From Trichodelitschia bisporula (lineage: Eukaryota; Ascomycota; Dothideomycetes; Phaeotrichales; Phaeotrichaceae), in the NCBI GenBank assembly GCA_010356995.1, contig ML996687.1, positions 435,803-499,802 on the forward strand: DNA of 64,000 bases, read 5' to 3'. Positions 1 to 10,837 of the stretch are shown here, one piece after another (the first letter of the stretch is position 1; each line of letters opens with the position of its first letter). The notes below the pieces were generated by a model. The model ran no database searches and was not told where the DNA came from. It saw nothing but the letters and a program-made list of their open reading frames with translations. Made by a program: the position numbers and the translations under genes.

Positions 1-2036
1 CGCGAGTTGCGCTCGATTTTCCATTGCTGTTCTTTGCCGTATCGCCAGAGGCAGAAGATCGAGGCGAGGATCACGGCGAGGCCGATTGTGAACCAGGCTC
101 CGTCGGGAACCTTGGTGAGGGCTGACGTCAAGTATAGGCCCTCAAAGGTTGAGAGGATCAGCCAGAGTGGGAGTACGAAATACCACTTGATTCGCCAGGC
201 GATGAGCGCAACAAGCGATACGAAAGTGGTGGTGATGACCGTGTCGAGGATGACGCACACGCCATATGCGTTTCCGAGTTTGGTGGTCTGAGTGCCAGCC
301 TCGTCAGCATCATCTACCAACAGCGGAGTGTCTTACATCTTTGAACACCGCCGTGACCACGATCGTGCCAATCATTAGCAGCCAGTTGGCCATAGGGATG
401 AAAACCTGGCTGTGATGTGTGCGGCTCGTATACCTGAAGCTGATGGGTGGGAAGTAGCTCGTGTTGATGACCTGAAAGAGGAGCTGGAACGTGCTTGTGA
501 TGAGAGCCTGAGAGGCAACGATTGAAGCTAAAATTGATACGATGAATGCTGGCCAAAAGAGACCATGCGGAACCGCATTGAAAAAGGGATTCGAATAGGC
601 TGAAGGGTTTCGGGATATGTACGCCGCCTGGCCGATGTAGGCCATAAGGATGCACGGATATGCCAAACAACACCACGAGATTTGAATGGCCCTGTTCCCT
701 CAGCTTGAATCTTCTAGCACACGCCTCAGAAAGTCACTCACCGTTTGGAAAAGGCCCCCAAGTCAGCGAAGAGGGCCTCAACGCCAGTAAAGGAGAGCAG
801 AATACCACCTAGTGACCTCCATGCCTTAGACTTGTTCCGAACAAAGTACAGGCCAGCAAAATATGGCGAAAAGGCTCGGAGTACGCTGTGGTCGTGCTTG
901 ACGAGGTTCTAAACTGGTCAGTTGAAATCTGCAACTCAGAACTATCGACGTACAAAGACCCCAAACGAGAAGTTAAACAGCAGCCAGACAATGATGATGG
1001 GCGCAAAGGCACCCCCTATCTTTGACACACCAATAGGCTGAATGGCGAAGAGCACCACTAGCAGCGCACACGTGATGGCGATGACAGTTGAGGTGGCCAG
1101 TTCCGGTTTCACGACACGCAGTCCTGAGAGGTCAGCTTGTTCCAAAGGCCGTAACAAGCAATTGTACCTTGGACAGCGCCTAGAATGGACTGAGCAGGGG
1201 TAATGACGCCGTCGGACATGATAAGGCTGACGCCAAAGACGGCAACGACGGAGAGAAAGCGCCGGGCCATGCTCCGACGCTCCAGGAAGCTCCTTACGGA
1301 CTTGTTTGGCGGCCGCATGTCATTGCTGCTAAAACGTTCGATTTTGATCATGTACTCTTTGCTGGGATCTTGGGATGTCCCAATGTGACTCTGATAGGTT
1401 AGTGAAGACGGGGTGGCGCGTGTAACCACTCACAAATCGGGTCAAGAGGGTGTACATGGCAAAGGTTCCGCCTAACCCATGTTAGACACGTCTGGAGCTT
1501 ATATGGACTTCATACCTTGTCCCTCGTTGTCCGCATTGAGAACGATCGTCACATACTTGATGGTTACAATGATTGTCAAAGTCCATATGATCATCGAAAG
1601 CGCCCCAACCAGATCCTCGTAGGGAGGATTCTCGTTGAACGTGGATGAGAAGACGTAGAGGGGACTTGTTCCAATATCGCCGTAAATGACGCCGGCCGAT
1701 TGATATGCTAGCCTGAATAGTAAGAACACATTCGAAAGCCGAGAATTGTTACATACAGCAAAAGTGGCCATCCCTTGTATTCCTAAGGGGCCATGTCAGT
1801 GTTGGAAAGGCACTATTTTCCCTCCTCACCTGCTTGCGCCGGAAATCTCCCTCCCGCGGGGTATCAAAATTGTCCTCATATGCAGATTCCGTATCTCCTC
1901 TCGATTCCCTGTCCCGCGACAGCGTCTTTCTCAAGGTCAGACGACTGAAATCGGGGCCCAGCTTTCGCCCCGTTGTGACCTTGGCGGCGTCAACAATCTT
2001 GATGTGCTCATTGCGAGTTTCAATCTCGTCGTCCAT
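1..2036 (-). CDS. HAK/KUP-type potassium transporter, C-terminus cut by window edge
   Basis: High-affinity K+ uptake permease of the plasma membrane (HAK/KUP/Kt family). After a hydrophilic, charged N-terminus the first membrane helix carries the family signature [14 protein letters not shown], and later exons give [30 protein letters not shown], a [14 protein letters not shown] segment, [12 protein letters not shown] and [18 protein letters not shown], in the usual family order. I splice it as 2036-1830, a 26-nt exon 1782-1757, 1712-1516, then at least five more exons running off position 1. The ATG at 2036 (MDDEIETRN) is preferred; an in-frame ATG lies 33 nt upstream. What remains covers most of the membrane domain, but the cytoplasmic C-terminal tail lies outside the window. 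Family assignment is firm; the exact exon ends in the 3' half are less so. Confidence 0.9.
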
Positions 2037-3620
2037 GATGAACAACTGTGTTTTGGATGGGACTGCCAACTACAGGCACATGCCACTGGCCTTATATGGG
2101 CGGTCCCAAGACTCTGGGTGGCAACGGGGAATGTCGCCGCAGATGAGACCATGCCGTCGGCGCCAGATCCCTATCATTGCAGACGGCTGGACAATGGTTG
2201 GCCGGGCAATTCGTGGCGGTGAACTCTCACACAATAGAATCTAGCGATGGATTCGTCTGATGGAGGATTTGTGTTGACCCGAGATGGTGCGATATGCGGC
2301 GGCATGAACAAAATCGCGCATGTGGTACACCAATCCCTTGAACCTAGTAGCGAGCGCATGCTAGGATACTTGCTCAATTCCATAGCTATTATGAGTGGCG
2401 AGATACGTTTATAGGCTTGACGACTAGTAAGCTGATGAGAGACCGTGATATCATGAAAATGATGGTTAAAAGACAAGCAATTGGAAGCTATGCGCCAGGT
2501 CTAGGCGGAAATTGCAGTCGGTGAGGGAGTTGAAGAGAAGCCAAAATATGGAGATGTCGCAACATTCCAGGCACGCCGATGCCAGGACCTCGACCCCGCA
2601 TCAGCACAATCAAGAGTGGGGCAGCGGAGATGCCCTGTACGTCGTTACCCCAAGCTCGCCGCCGCACAAATTGCGGCGTTGCATCCGCCATCGGAGTTTA
2701 AACTCAACCACCTGCCATCCAGCACCTATCGGCTTCGACTCCAACGAACATGGATCGATACTCGACGCTAAGGGGCTCACGGTTCGCAAACCAATCCCGT
2801 CCTCATGGAGTAGTTCTCGGGAAGGTCAACATGCAAGTGCCGGCTGAGTGCAGTATGCCGGAGGTGGCGGCCCAACAGGTTTCTGATATTGATATCCAGC
2901 TTGGCGGCTTCGGTTTCCTGCGGAATGAATCGGATGAGAGGGATGCATCATGAGCAAATGCTTCGGAAGCCGCTGAATTGCGAAAGGCAGGATCCTGATG
3001 TCAGGTGGAGCTGGGCTCTTGCTGCCGCTCACCTCGCCGCTGCCGTCGAGGCTGATGACGGAGGTGTACACGGACGTCCACAGAAGAGTTGGTAGCATGC
3101 TCGGCGCTGCTGCACTGTGCCAAAGGAGTCCTAGTGGGATTGTTCGTGCGGTCGCGTCTCGTCTCATGAGATCTAGGCTCCTTTAGCAACTGAGCGGTCC
3201 CGTGGTCGATTTTCGCCATTTTTTACTTCGTGATTGAGCTCAAAGTCATCGTCCGCGTTCAGTGCATCTGGCGAGAGTGATGAATGCCATTATATCTGTT
3301 CCATCTCTTGTTGGGGCTCGCACAAGTCTTCCCAGTGACTTTGGTAAATCGCTCACATTTTACGTAGGTCCAGGTTCGAATAAGCAGTCAAAGGCCACTA
3401 CCGCCGCCCAGCAAAGCCAAGTCAAGCCAAGGGGCCGGGGAACGATGCTTATTCTCAGCGTCGGTAAATGCCTCACGACAACATCGGATGCATGCACGCC
3501 TTGTCGAGAATCGTAATGACCAGACCAGGTGAATCGCCGCGCTTCTATGTTTTGCCTCTACCTCCGTAAACCAGCCGCCAACAAAATGTCCTCTTGTTCC
3601 TCAAAGCGCCACGCTCAAAC
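2037..3620. other. Intergenic, no gene supported
   Basis: About 1.6 kb between the start of the potassium transporter and the stop of the dynactin gene. It must hold the transporter promoter and the dynactin 3' end. Only short open frames without family motifs or plausible splice partners are present; I see no RNA gene or repeat. Confidence 0.6.
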
Positions 3621-6600
3621 CTATTCATGGGTATCACAATCACATGTCCCCTGCAAGCACCTCCCCGCCGAGCGCACCCAAACCGGCTCCCCATGCTCAT
3701 CCCGAATCAGACCCAACTGATCATACGCAATAACATACTGCTCCGAAACCTGCCATTGTGGCGTCTCCTTCATGGGGCGCCACTTGAGCCTCGAGCTGCG
3801 CTTCGGTGCGTCAATTTTGACTGGTCGCGCATTTCGCGCCAACCCCGCCAACGCCTCCACGCCTCTGAGCCCCTCGCGTCGCCGTTCGCGCGCCTCCGCC
3901 TCCGCACGCCCAGCGGGCTTGCCTAACGGCTGCCCAAGCCAGGCGTCGCGCACGGCCTGCTCCTCAGCCTTGGCCCGGCGGGCCAGTATGCGGAGGTAGC
4001 TATTCGCGCTTTCCAGCGCGCGCATCTCGGCGCGCAGGGTCTCAACTTCAACAACGCTGCCGCCGCTGGGAGTGGGGTCATCGCCCTCGCGCTCGAGGGC
4101 CTGCATCTCGGCGGCGCGGCGCGCCCAGCGGTCACGCTCCTCCTCCACCCGCGCTGCGAGCTTCATGTGTTCCTCGAGCGCATGCTCGAGTCGCGCTTTA
4201 TGCCCTGATGCGGCTGAGGCGGCGGCTTCGAGTTCGGCGATGCGCTTTACCTTCGCCGCGACGTCGCGGGTGCGGGCTTCGAGCATCTCGATTTTGACGT
4301 TTGATTCTTCCAGCGTTTGGTCGCGGAGTTTGAGGGCCGTCGCGCGCTCCGTGATTTCCCGGCGCAGGGTCGCGATTTGCGCTTCTGCGTCTACGGAGAC
4401 GATTTTGCTGGCTGCCAGCTCCTTGGAGCGGAGGACCCATGGTGGTGGGGGGCGCTCGAATTCGTGTGTCATAGAGAGGTCTGAGGCTAATCCATTGAGC
4501 GCCGCCAAGCGCTCTACCAGCGACCGGAGATAGCCGATGTAAGGCATGAAAATATCCGTGTCAGAGGTTTTGAAGTGTGAGGTGTTGAAGTTGCGAATGG
4601 TGCTGACGAGGTCGGAGAATGTTAGCTCGGTGGCGCGACCCTCCTCGCCGAGAGTCTCGAGAAGTGCAGCGCCCATAAGGCGCAACGACGTGGTGAGGTC
4701 CTGAGTGATCGTCTGCGATGATTCAAATGTGGATTTAGCGTCCGTCGTGAGGGTTAGGCTGCGAGCCTTGAGCTCCTCCAAAGAGCGCAAAATCTTGCCG
4801 ACGACGACCTTGACACTGCGTGATTGAGTAACGAAGGCATCGGCCTTGCGGGCAAAGGATGAGACTTCATCGTCGCCGTCTTCAGATGGCGGTGTCGCGC
4901 GGACGACCTCCTTCTTGATGATAGACAGCGCCGCAGCTGTGGTCTCGAGGTTGCTTTGCATCAAGTTGGTTTTCATGAGGATTTCCTCGGCATAACTCTC
5001 CAGATTGTCGCGCAAGTGGAGTTCAGCGAGATGAGTCATGACCGCAATCGACCTCTGCAAGCCATCTGTGACCTGCGACTCCCGCAGCTCGTCCTTCCGG
5101 AGATTATCGATGTAGGCATTGAGAGTGCGCTCGACCGGTTCAAGTTCGTACAGAGCGCCCTCAAACTTGCCAAACTGCTCTAGCGAACATGAATATATGC
5201 CGTTCGCGAAGCGTTCACACATCGCGGAGATCCAAGTTAGCTTGTCCAAGGCATCACAAGCTGCAAGAAGCTGCTCGCCCTGAGCATGGGGACCCGGGGA
5301 GCCGAGGCGCTCCTTGACAAAGCTGTGCAAGAGCCGGGCTTTGAAGCCAATGCGTCTGAAGCGAAGTAGAGCAAGCACGGAATCTCGTTCTGCTTGGAAG
5401 ACCTCGGGCAAGAAGAGCTGGACGATGGCCAGGTGCTGCGAAGCTTCATGGGCCTCCATACGGCGCAACTCCAAGTCGATGGTCTTGATTTTGGTACTCA
5501 TGGCCGAGTCCTGGAGCTGCTTGTTCAGGTCCATCATGGCACGTGAATGATTTGCAAGCTCCTGCGCTTCAGATTCCGTAATTTCCTTGGAGGCCCGCAT
5601 GTCTTCGAGGTCTGACTGCAGATTGGTGACGAGCTCGCGGAATCGTGAAATGGTGTACTCCCGATCAACCAGGTCATCTTCATGCTGAGCAGCGCGTCTG
5701 GCTTGCTCTGCAATGAGGGAATCTTTGTAGTCAATGACTTCCTGAAGCTGCTTCTCATGCTCAACGTGTTGAATCTCCAGCTCGTCATTCAGGTCCTTCA
5801 AGTCCTGCAGGTCTTCGACCGTGTTACGGAGATCTTCGACCTGCTCAGCGAGGGAGAGATTTTTATCAGTGAGCTGTTCAATCATAGCTTCGGCGCCTAG
5901 GGCCGCATCCAGCTGTTCGCGTAGGTCTTCAATCTCAGCTTCTTGCTCGAGGACGCGTGTCTTGGTTTCGTCGTAAGTTCCCTTCAGCTTCGCCAACTCT
6001 TGGCTGTCCTCCTCCAGCGACTCAATTTCGGCTTTCAGGGTGGCTTCCTGCTCATGTGACCAGTCTCTCAGTCTCAGCAAAGCGTCTCGCAGCCGCTCGT
6101 TCTCGCGTTGCATCTGCATCCAGCCTTGAGTGGCACGCTCTTCCGGGCTCATGTCCTTGCTAAGCTCTTCATTCTCCTCTCGCAAAATCTCATTTTCGAG
6201 CTCCATTTCTTCCATCTTCGCCTGCAACGCGTCCAGCTCCGCCTTGTAGGCCTCCGCTTTCTCTTCTGCCATCTCGCGGTCCAGCGCAGCCATTTCCAAA
6301 ATAGTGTCATGTTCGGCCTGGATTCCTTCAATTTGTTCAAACTGTGCCGCGGAGTCTTTGAGCTGCCTGCGGAGCTCATTGCATTCATGCGTCTGCGTCT
6401 GGTATTTGCCCTGCAACTTCGTAATCACAGCCTCATACCGATCGACCTTTTCCTGGAGCTCATCGATGTTCTTCAGCCGGTCACGATCCTCGCCACGCTT
6501 CTTCTCCATTACCCGGAGCTTTGCCTGGAGCTCTTCCACTTGCTTGTTTGGTTGTGCTACACCTCGTGGACCAAGGGAGGAAGTGAGCTGGGGGGCAGAA

Positions 6601-7289
6601 GGTGTTGGCTTCGGAGGGGGCGGTCTACTGCTAGAGCCAGAGGATCCAGGGCTGAGGACACGATCGATACTAGGCGAAGGGCTATGCGTTTTCGGTGGTG
6701 ATCTAAGACCCGGGCGGGCTGGGCCACCAAGAGCGAAGGGACCAGCAAGGGACATTCTAGGACCTTTCTTCGGGCTGAGATCGCGGGGAGCAAGGGATTG
6801 GCGACTCTTCGTAATCGTGGAAGAAGGCGGCGCCATGGACATTCTTTTGCTAGGAGCCCCGGGCTTCGTGGCCCCGGGAGCAGCACTTATAGAAGCACGC
6901 TTGTTCGCCAGTCCACCGGGGCCGCTGATGCTCGGCCGCGGACCACGAGAAGTTGTAGAGGTAGATGATATGCTGACTGGGCGGCTTGCGGGAGGACGCA
7001 TGCCTCCCGTCGCCGGAGCTTTGCCATTGTTTTTAGGAGCAGGTGGTTCGGGTTTGGGTTGTTCGAGAATTTGAATTGAAGGGAGGGGTCGCATGAACAT
7101 GCCATGGTTCGGGGGGCAGTCGAAGTACTGTTCGCCCTGGACGCTGCCATCATTCTTCCCGGTAGGCTCGGCGAGCTCGACACCGAGCCAATCTCCCTCC
7201 TTGAAGGACGTAGGACCGAAAAAGCGCACTATGCCGGTACGACCGTCGGCGAGGAGGACACGCTGGCCGACCTTAAAGGGGGCAGCCAT
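3621..7289 (-). CDS. Dynactin large subunit p150-Glued
   Basis: Large subunit of dynactin, which links cytoplasmic dynein to microtubules and cargo (RO-3 in Neurospora, Nip100 in yeast). I choose the ATG at 7289 (MAAPFKVGQRV) because the CAP-Gly domain starts there; the open frame continues 73 codons upstream without homologous content. Domains in order over 1,222 residues: CAP-Gly at about 5-70 with the tubulin-tail binding signature GKNDGSVQGEQYF; a Ser/Pro/Arg-rich basic segment to about 255; a long Glu/Leu-rich coiled coil to about 620; the dynactin-specific region (RRIGFKARLLHSFVKERLG onward); and further C-terminal coiled coil. The gene is one uninterrupted exon, unlike most neighbours. 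It is divergently transcribed from the Tsr1 gene. Confidence 0.95.
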   Translation of the reverse strand: MAAPFKVGQRVLLADGRTGIVRFFGPTSFKEGDWLGVELAEPTGKNDGSVQGEQYFDCPPNHGMFMRPLPSIQILEQPKPEPPAPKNNGKAPATGGMRPPASRPVSISSTSTTSRGPRPSISGPGGLANKRASISAAPGATKPGAPSKRMSMAPPSSTITKSRQSLAPRDLSPKKGPRMSLAGPFALGGPARPGLRSPPKTHSPSPSIDRVLSPGSSGSSSRPPPPKPTPSAPQLTSSLGPRGVAQPNKQVEELQAKLRVMEKKRGEDRDRLKNIDELQEKVDRYEAVITKLQGKYQTQTHECNELRRQLKDSAAQFEQIEGIQAEHDTILEMAALDREMAEEKAEAYKAELDALQAKMEEMELENEILREENEELSKDMSPEERATQGWMQMQRENERLRDALLRLRDWSHEQEATLKAEIESLEEDSQELAKLKGTYDETKTRVLEQEAEIEDLREQLDAALGAEAMIEQLTDKNLSLAEQVEDLRNTVEDLQDLKDLNDELEIQHVEHEKQLQEVIDYKDSLIAEQARRAAQHEDDLVDREYTISRFRELVTNLQSDLEDMRASKEITESEAQELANHSRAMMDLNKQLQDSAMSTKIKTIDLELRRMEAHEASQHLAIVQLFLPEVFQAERDSVLALLRFRRIGFKARLLHSFVKERLGSPGPHAQGEQLLAACDALDKLTWISAMCERFANGIYSCSLEQFGKFEGALYELEPVERTLNAYIDNLRKDELRESQVTDGLQRSIAVMTHLAELHLRDNLESYAEEILMKTNLMQSNLETTAAALSIIKKEVVRATPPSEDGDDEVSSFARKADAFVTQSRSVKVVVGKILRSLEELKARSLTLTTDAKSTFESSQTITQDLTTSLRLMGAALLETLGEEGRATELTFSDLVSTIRNFNTSHFKTSDTDIFMPYIGYLRSLVERLAALNGLASDLSMTHEFERPPPPWVLRSKELAASKIVSVDAEAQIATLRREITERATALKLRDQTLEESNVKIEMLEARTRDVAAKVKRIAELEAAASAASGHKARLEHALEEHMKLAARVEEERDRWARRAAEMQALEREGDDPTPSGGSVVEVETLRAEMRALESANSYLRILARRAKAEEQAVRDAWLGQPLGKPAGRAEAEARERRREGLRGVEALAGLARNARPVKIDAPKRSSRLKWRPMKETPQWQVSEQYVIAYDQLGLIRDEHGEPVWVRSAGRCLQGTCDCDTHE

Positions 7290-7716
7290 TGTGGAAGAAC
7301 CGGTGGGGTTTCGGAGGAAGTAGAAAAGAATTAAGCGGACAACCCGCTGGCCGCCACGCTGAGAGCAGTAATAAACATCAGTTTTGCTGGTAGTTGGGAG
7401 GACAGAAGCTGGGGAAGCCGGAGAGGTAAGATCCGAAGTCACAAAGCGAGCCCGGAGAAGCTCTTGTGCCTCAGTGTTTAGCACCGCGTCGCGTGGTGGC
7501 CCGTGCATTCACTGCCTGCCTGTGGCATCAAAGCCCGCCAAGATTTCCCACACTTTAAGGTTATCGATAAACATTTGGGGCGCATCGTCAACTTCATTTT
7601 GCCCCTCCGCGACATTCCCCCCGCTACTCGCTTCACGTCTCCCCAACCGCACTATCTTCAATCTGGCGAATTTATCTCTCCCATTTAGATTCAAAGCCGG
7701 TGCTTCAACCCCCAAT
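7290..7716. promoter_or_regulatory. Shared divergent promoter region, dynactin p150 / Tsr1
   Basis: A 427-bp gap separates the two start codons on opposite strands, so both promoters must sit here. No clear TATA box is visible, as is common for housekeeping genes. The upstream part of the dynactin open frame overlaps it but looks non-coding. Confidence 0.55.
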
Positions 7717-10189
7717 ATGGCGCCTGTCGTCACCCAGACGCATTCGCATCGCAGCACCACCAAGCAGACCCACAAGTCCTTCAAATCCAAGTTTGCAAGC
7801 AAGAGTGCGCTGAAAGAGCGATCCAAAGGTGCATAGATACATGCAGTCGATAAATGAAGCGCTAATGTTTTGTGCAGGAAAAATCGATCTCGGCGTTCGT
7901 AGCACGCCCCACCAGCAGACGCTGTCCAAGCTTGCGCGCCGGAACCAGGCCAAGCAGAAACGCCTTACGACACACGCTTCACACGTCCGAGCTGCGTCTA
8001 TATTCACCGGCTTGAACCCAGCTCCTCGCATCGTTGCCGTGGTTGGATTGTCATCAGATGTCTCCCCCGCTGCGGCAATCCGGAGTTTGTTGGCTGGTGT
8101 CGAGGCGGAGGAGGGCGTTCTTGTTCCCGAGACGGGATGCGTGAAAGTGAACGTTGAACGCTTCAAGCAGAACATCACATGGGTGCCCGTAAGCCGTGAT
8201 AATGGCATCTTCGGTGTCCTCGATGCGTGCCGGGTGGCGGACTTCGTTGTCCTCGTCCTGGCTGCCAATCAAGAGGCGGACACCTTTGGACAAGAGATTA
8301 TCAAGTGCGCAGAAAGCCAGGGCATATCAAATGTCCTAGCTACGGCCCAGGGACTGGAGGCAATTGAGAATCCTAAGAAGAGGTCACAGGCAGCTGCTTC
8401 GTTGAAGGCATACATCAACCACTTCTTCCCGGCAGTCGAGAAGGTTAACTCTCTCGAATCGCGGCAAGAGGCACTGAATGTGGTGCGTACGCTTTGCACA
8501 GTGCTGCCGAAGGGTGTCCGGTGGAGGGAGGACCGCAGCTGGATGTTCGCGGAGGAGGTCAGGTGGCTTTCCCCTGCAGGGTCAGGAGAGTCACAGGTTG
8601 TGGTCACCGGAGTCGTGCGAGGAAAGAACTTGAAGGCGGACAGACTGGTGCAAATCGGAGACTGGGGAGCTTTCCAGATCAGCAAGATCACGGCTGCTCC
8701 TCATGAGGCGAGCAGGAAGGGGAAAGGCTCAGCAATGGCAATCGACGCGGAAGGCCAGGACGCGGTTTTGGATCAGCCGACGGAAGATCGCGATACTCTT
8801 GATGAGCTGGCCCCGGAAGAGATTGTCATGGAGGATGTGGACAATTACACTCCTTCCATGGCTACGACAAATCAGAAGGGTGTCCTTTTGGACGATCATC
8901 ATTACTTCTCCGATGAGGAGACTCGCCTACCTGACAGGCAAGCCAAGCGGATACCGAAGGGCACGTCCAAGTACCAGTCCGCGTGGTACGTCGAAGACGT
9001 GTCCGATTCCGGTTCAGACCTGGAAGACATTACCGACGACATGGAAGACTTCATCGCCGATCCGGGCCGGGCCGACACAGTCGCCGATGTCGACATGGAC
9101 GCCTTCACCGAAGGCGGACCATCCGATTATCCGCAGTCAGAAGCCTTCCTCGACCCATCCCCCGCCGACGAAGCAGATCAAATCGCCGCCTACCGCAATG
9201 CGCGCAATGCGCGCAAAGAAGAAGCAAACGATGACCTCGAGTTCCCCGATGAAATCGAGCTGCCCCCCAACGCCCTCGCCCGCGACCGCCTCGCGAAGTA
9301 CCGCGGCCTTAAGAGCCTGAAGACCAGCGCCTGGAACACCGAGGAAGACGCGGCCTACGAGCCGTCCGAATGGCGCCGCCTTCTCGAAATCGCCGACTAC
9401 CGTGGCGCGAAGAATCGTGTCCTCCGCGAAGCGCTCGTCGGTGGTGTCGCGCCTGGCACGCGTGTGCATGTCTACCTCACTGGTGTACCGGCTGACCTGG
9501 CCCGCACTTACAACCCTGCGCAGCCTCTCGCCCTCTTCTCCCTCCTGCGTCACGAGCACAAGCACACAGCCGTGAACTATAGCTTGAACCTAAGCAGCAG
9601 CCTTACGGAGCCGCTGCGCTCCAAGGCTGAACTTGTGGTCCAATGCGGGCCCCGGCGCTTTGTAGTCAACCCCTTGTTCTCAAATGCAGACAAGACACCC
9701 AACGACGTGCACAAGTTCAACCGCTACGTGCACCCAGGCCGCAGCGCAATGGCCTCCTGGACCGGACCGCTGACATGGGGTTCCGTACCAGCACTCTACT
9801 TCGTCCGCAGCCCTGAGACCGGTACGCTGACGCTCGTCGGCACGGGGACGAGTCTACCGCCCAGCCACACCCGCGTCATCGCCAAGCGCGTCATCCTCAC
9901 AGGCCATCCATACAAGATCCACAAGCGTGTCGTCACGGTGCGGTACATGTTCTTCAACGCGGAGGACGTGGCGTGGTTCAAGGCGCTGCAGCTGTGGACG
10001 AAGCGCGGCCGGATTGGCACGGTTAAGGAGAGCCTCGGCACGCATGGGTATTTCAAGGCGGCGTTTGATGGGCCGATTAACCCGATGGATGCGGTGGCTG
10101 TCAGCTTGTATAAGCGGGTTTGGCCGAAGCAGGCGAGGGTTTGGAGGAAGGAGGGCGAGGGCGGGGTGCCGGAGTTGGTTATGGGTTAG
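7717..10189 (+). CDS. TSR1: Ribosome biogenesis protein Tsr1 (Bms1/Tsr1 family)
   Basis: Nucleolar/cytoplasmic factor for 40S pre-subunit maturation. Two exons, 7717-7828 and 7878-10189, join in phase to give 807 residues, close to yeast Tsr1 (788). The first exon supplies the basic N-terminus (KSFKSKFASKSALKERSKGK) that continues into KIDLGVRSTPHQQTLSKLARRNQAKQKR, typical of the family. The middle shows the GTPase-like fold region without intact nucleotide-binding motifs, then an acidic insertion around residues 300-470, and the conserved C-terminal RIBIOP domain with GPRRFVVNPLFS and VHPGRSAMASW. The gene ends convergently with the PAS kinase. Confidence 0.95.
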
Positions 10190-10837
10190 GGGAGTGGATG
10201 GACGGTGGGACTTTCCGGAGCATCGAGTCCATCGGTGGCATAGATAGACATGAATAACGACGTTTTCGTGCGAGATCTACTCCTTTCTCCCAGTAACTGT
10301 GAATTAGCTGCCCGGTCCACCGAGCTCTGGGTACCGTGTTTTCAGCCCTATGGCAAGGCTGGAAGCTAGCGTCGTCGCGTGGCGTGGTGTGGCTGCGGGA
10401 GGCGTATTCCAGATCGGCACAAGGCATAAAGGCTGCCCAAGTTCACGTAGATCGATCGGAGCATGTTCACACACAGATGTAAATACGATTGGTTTCTTCT
10501 TGCGAGCTTTATGCCAGTCTTTTCAAACAATGACCGCCATGCCCAGATGCCCCATGCCCATGCACACTTACAAACAAGCCGCTTTTCTCCTCAAAGGAAG
10601 TCTTCAACACTCTACCCTACACCAAAAACCGAAAAAGCACCTTTCTGATGGTGGTGTGGTAACCTCGCTCCTGATCTTGCTCTTGCTCTTTCGTGTCGTA
10701 TGCCCGTTTCCATACAAGTCATCCTCGCTGCTTTCCCGCTGTGCATGCAATCCCACGCCCCGTCTTGCCGTCTATCGTAGTGCCCAAAAGCATATTTCAT
10801 CTCACGTTCCTACGCCATCACCCACTTGCACCCAACC
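10190..10837. other. Convergent 3' region between Tsr1 and PAS kinase
   Basis: About 650 bp between two stop codons on opposite strands. It should hold both 3' UTRs and polyadenylation sites. No coding frame with family motifs is seen. Confidence 0.55.

Noticed and set aside
7290-7508. 73 extra N-terminal residues for dynactin p150
   Set aside because: CAP-Gly begins right after the Met at 7289; the extension occupies the divergent promoter and has no family character.
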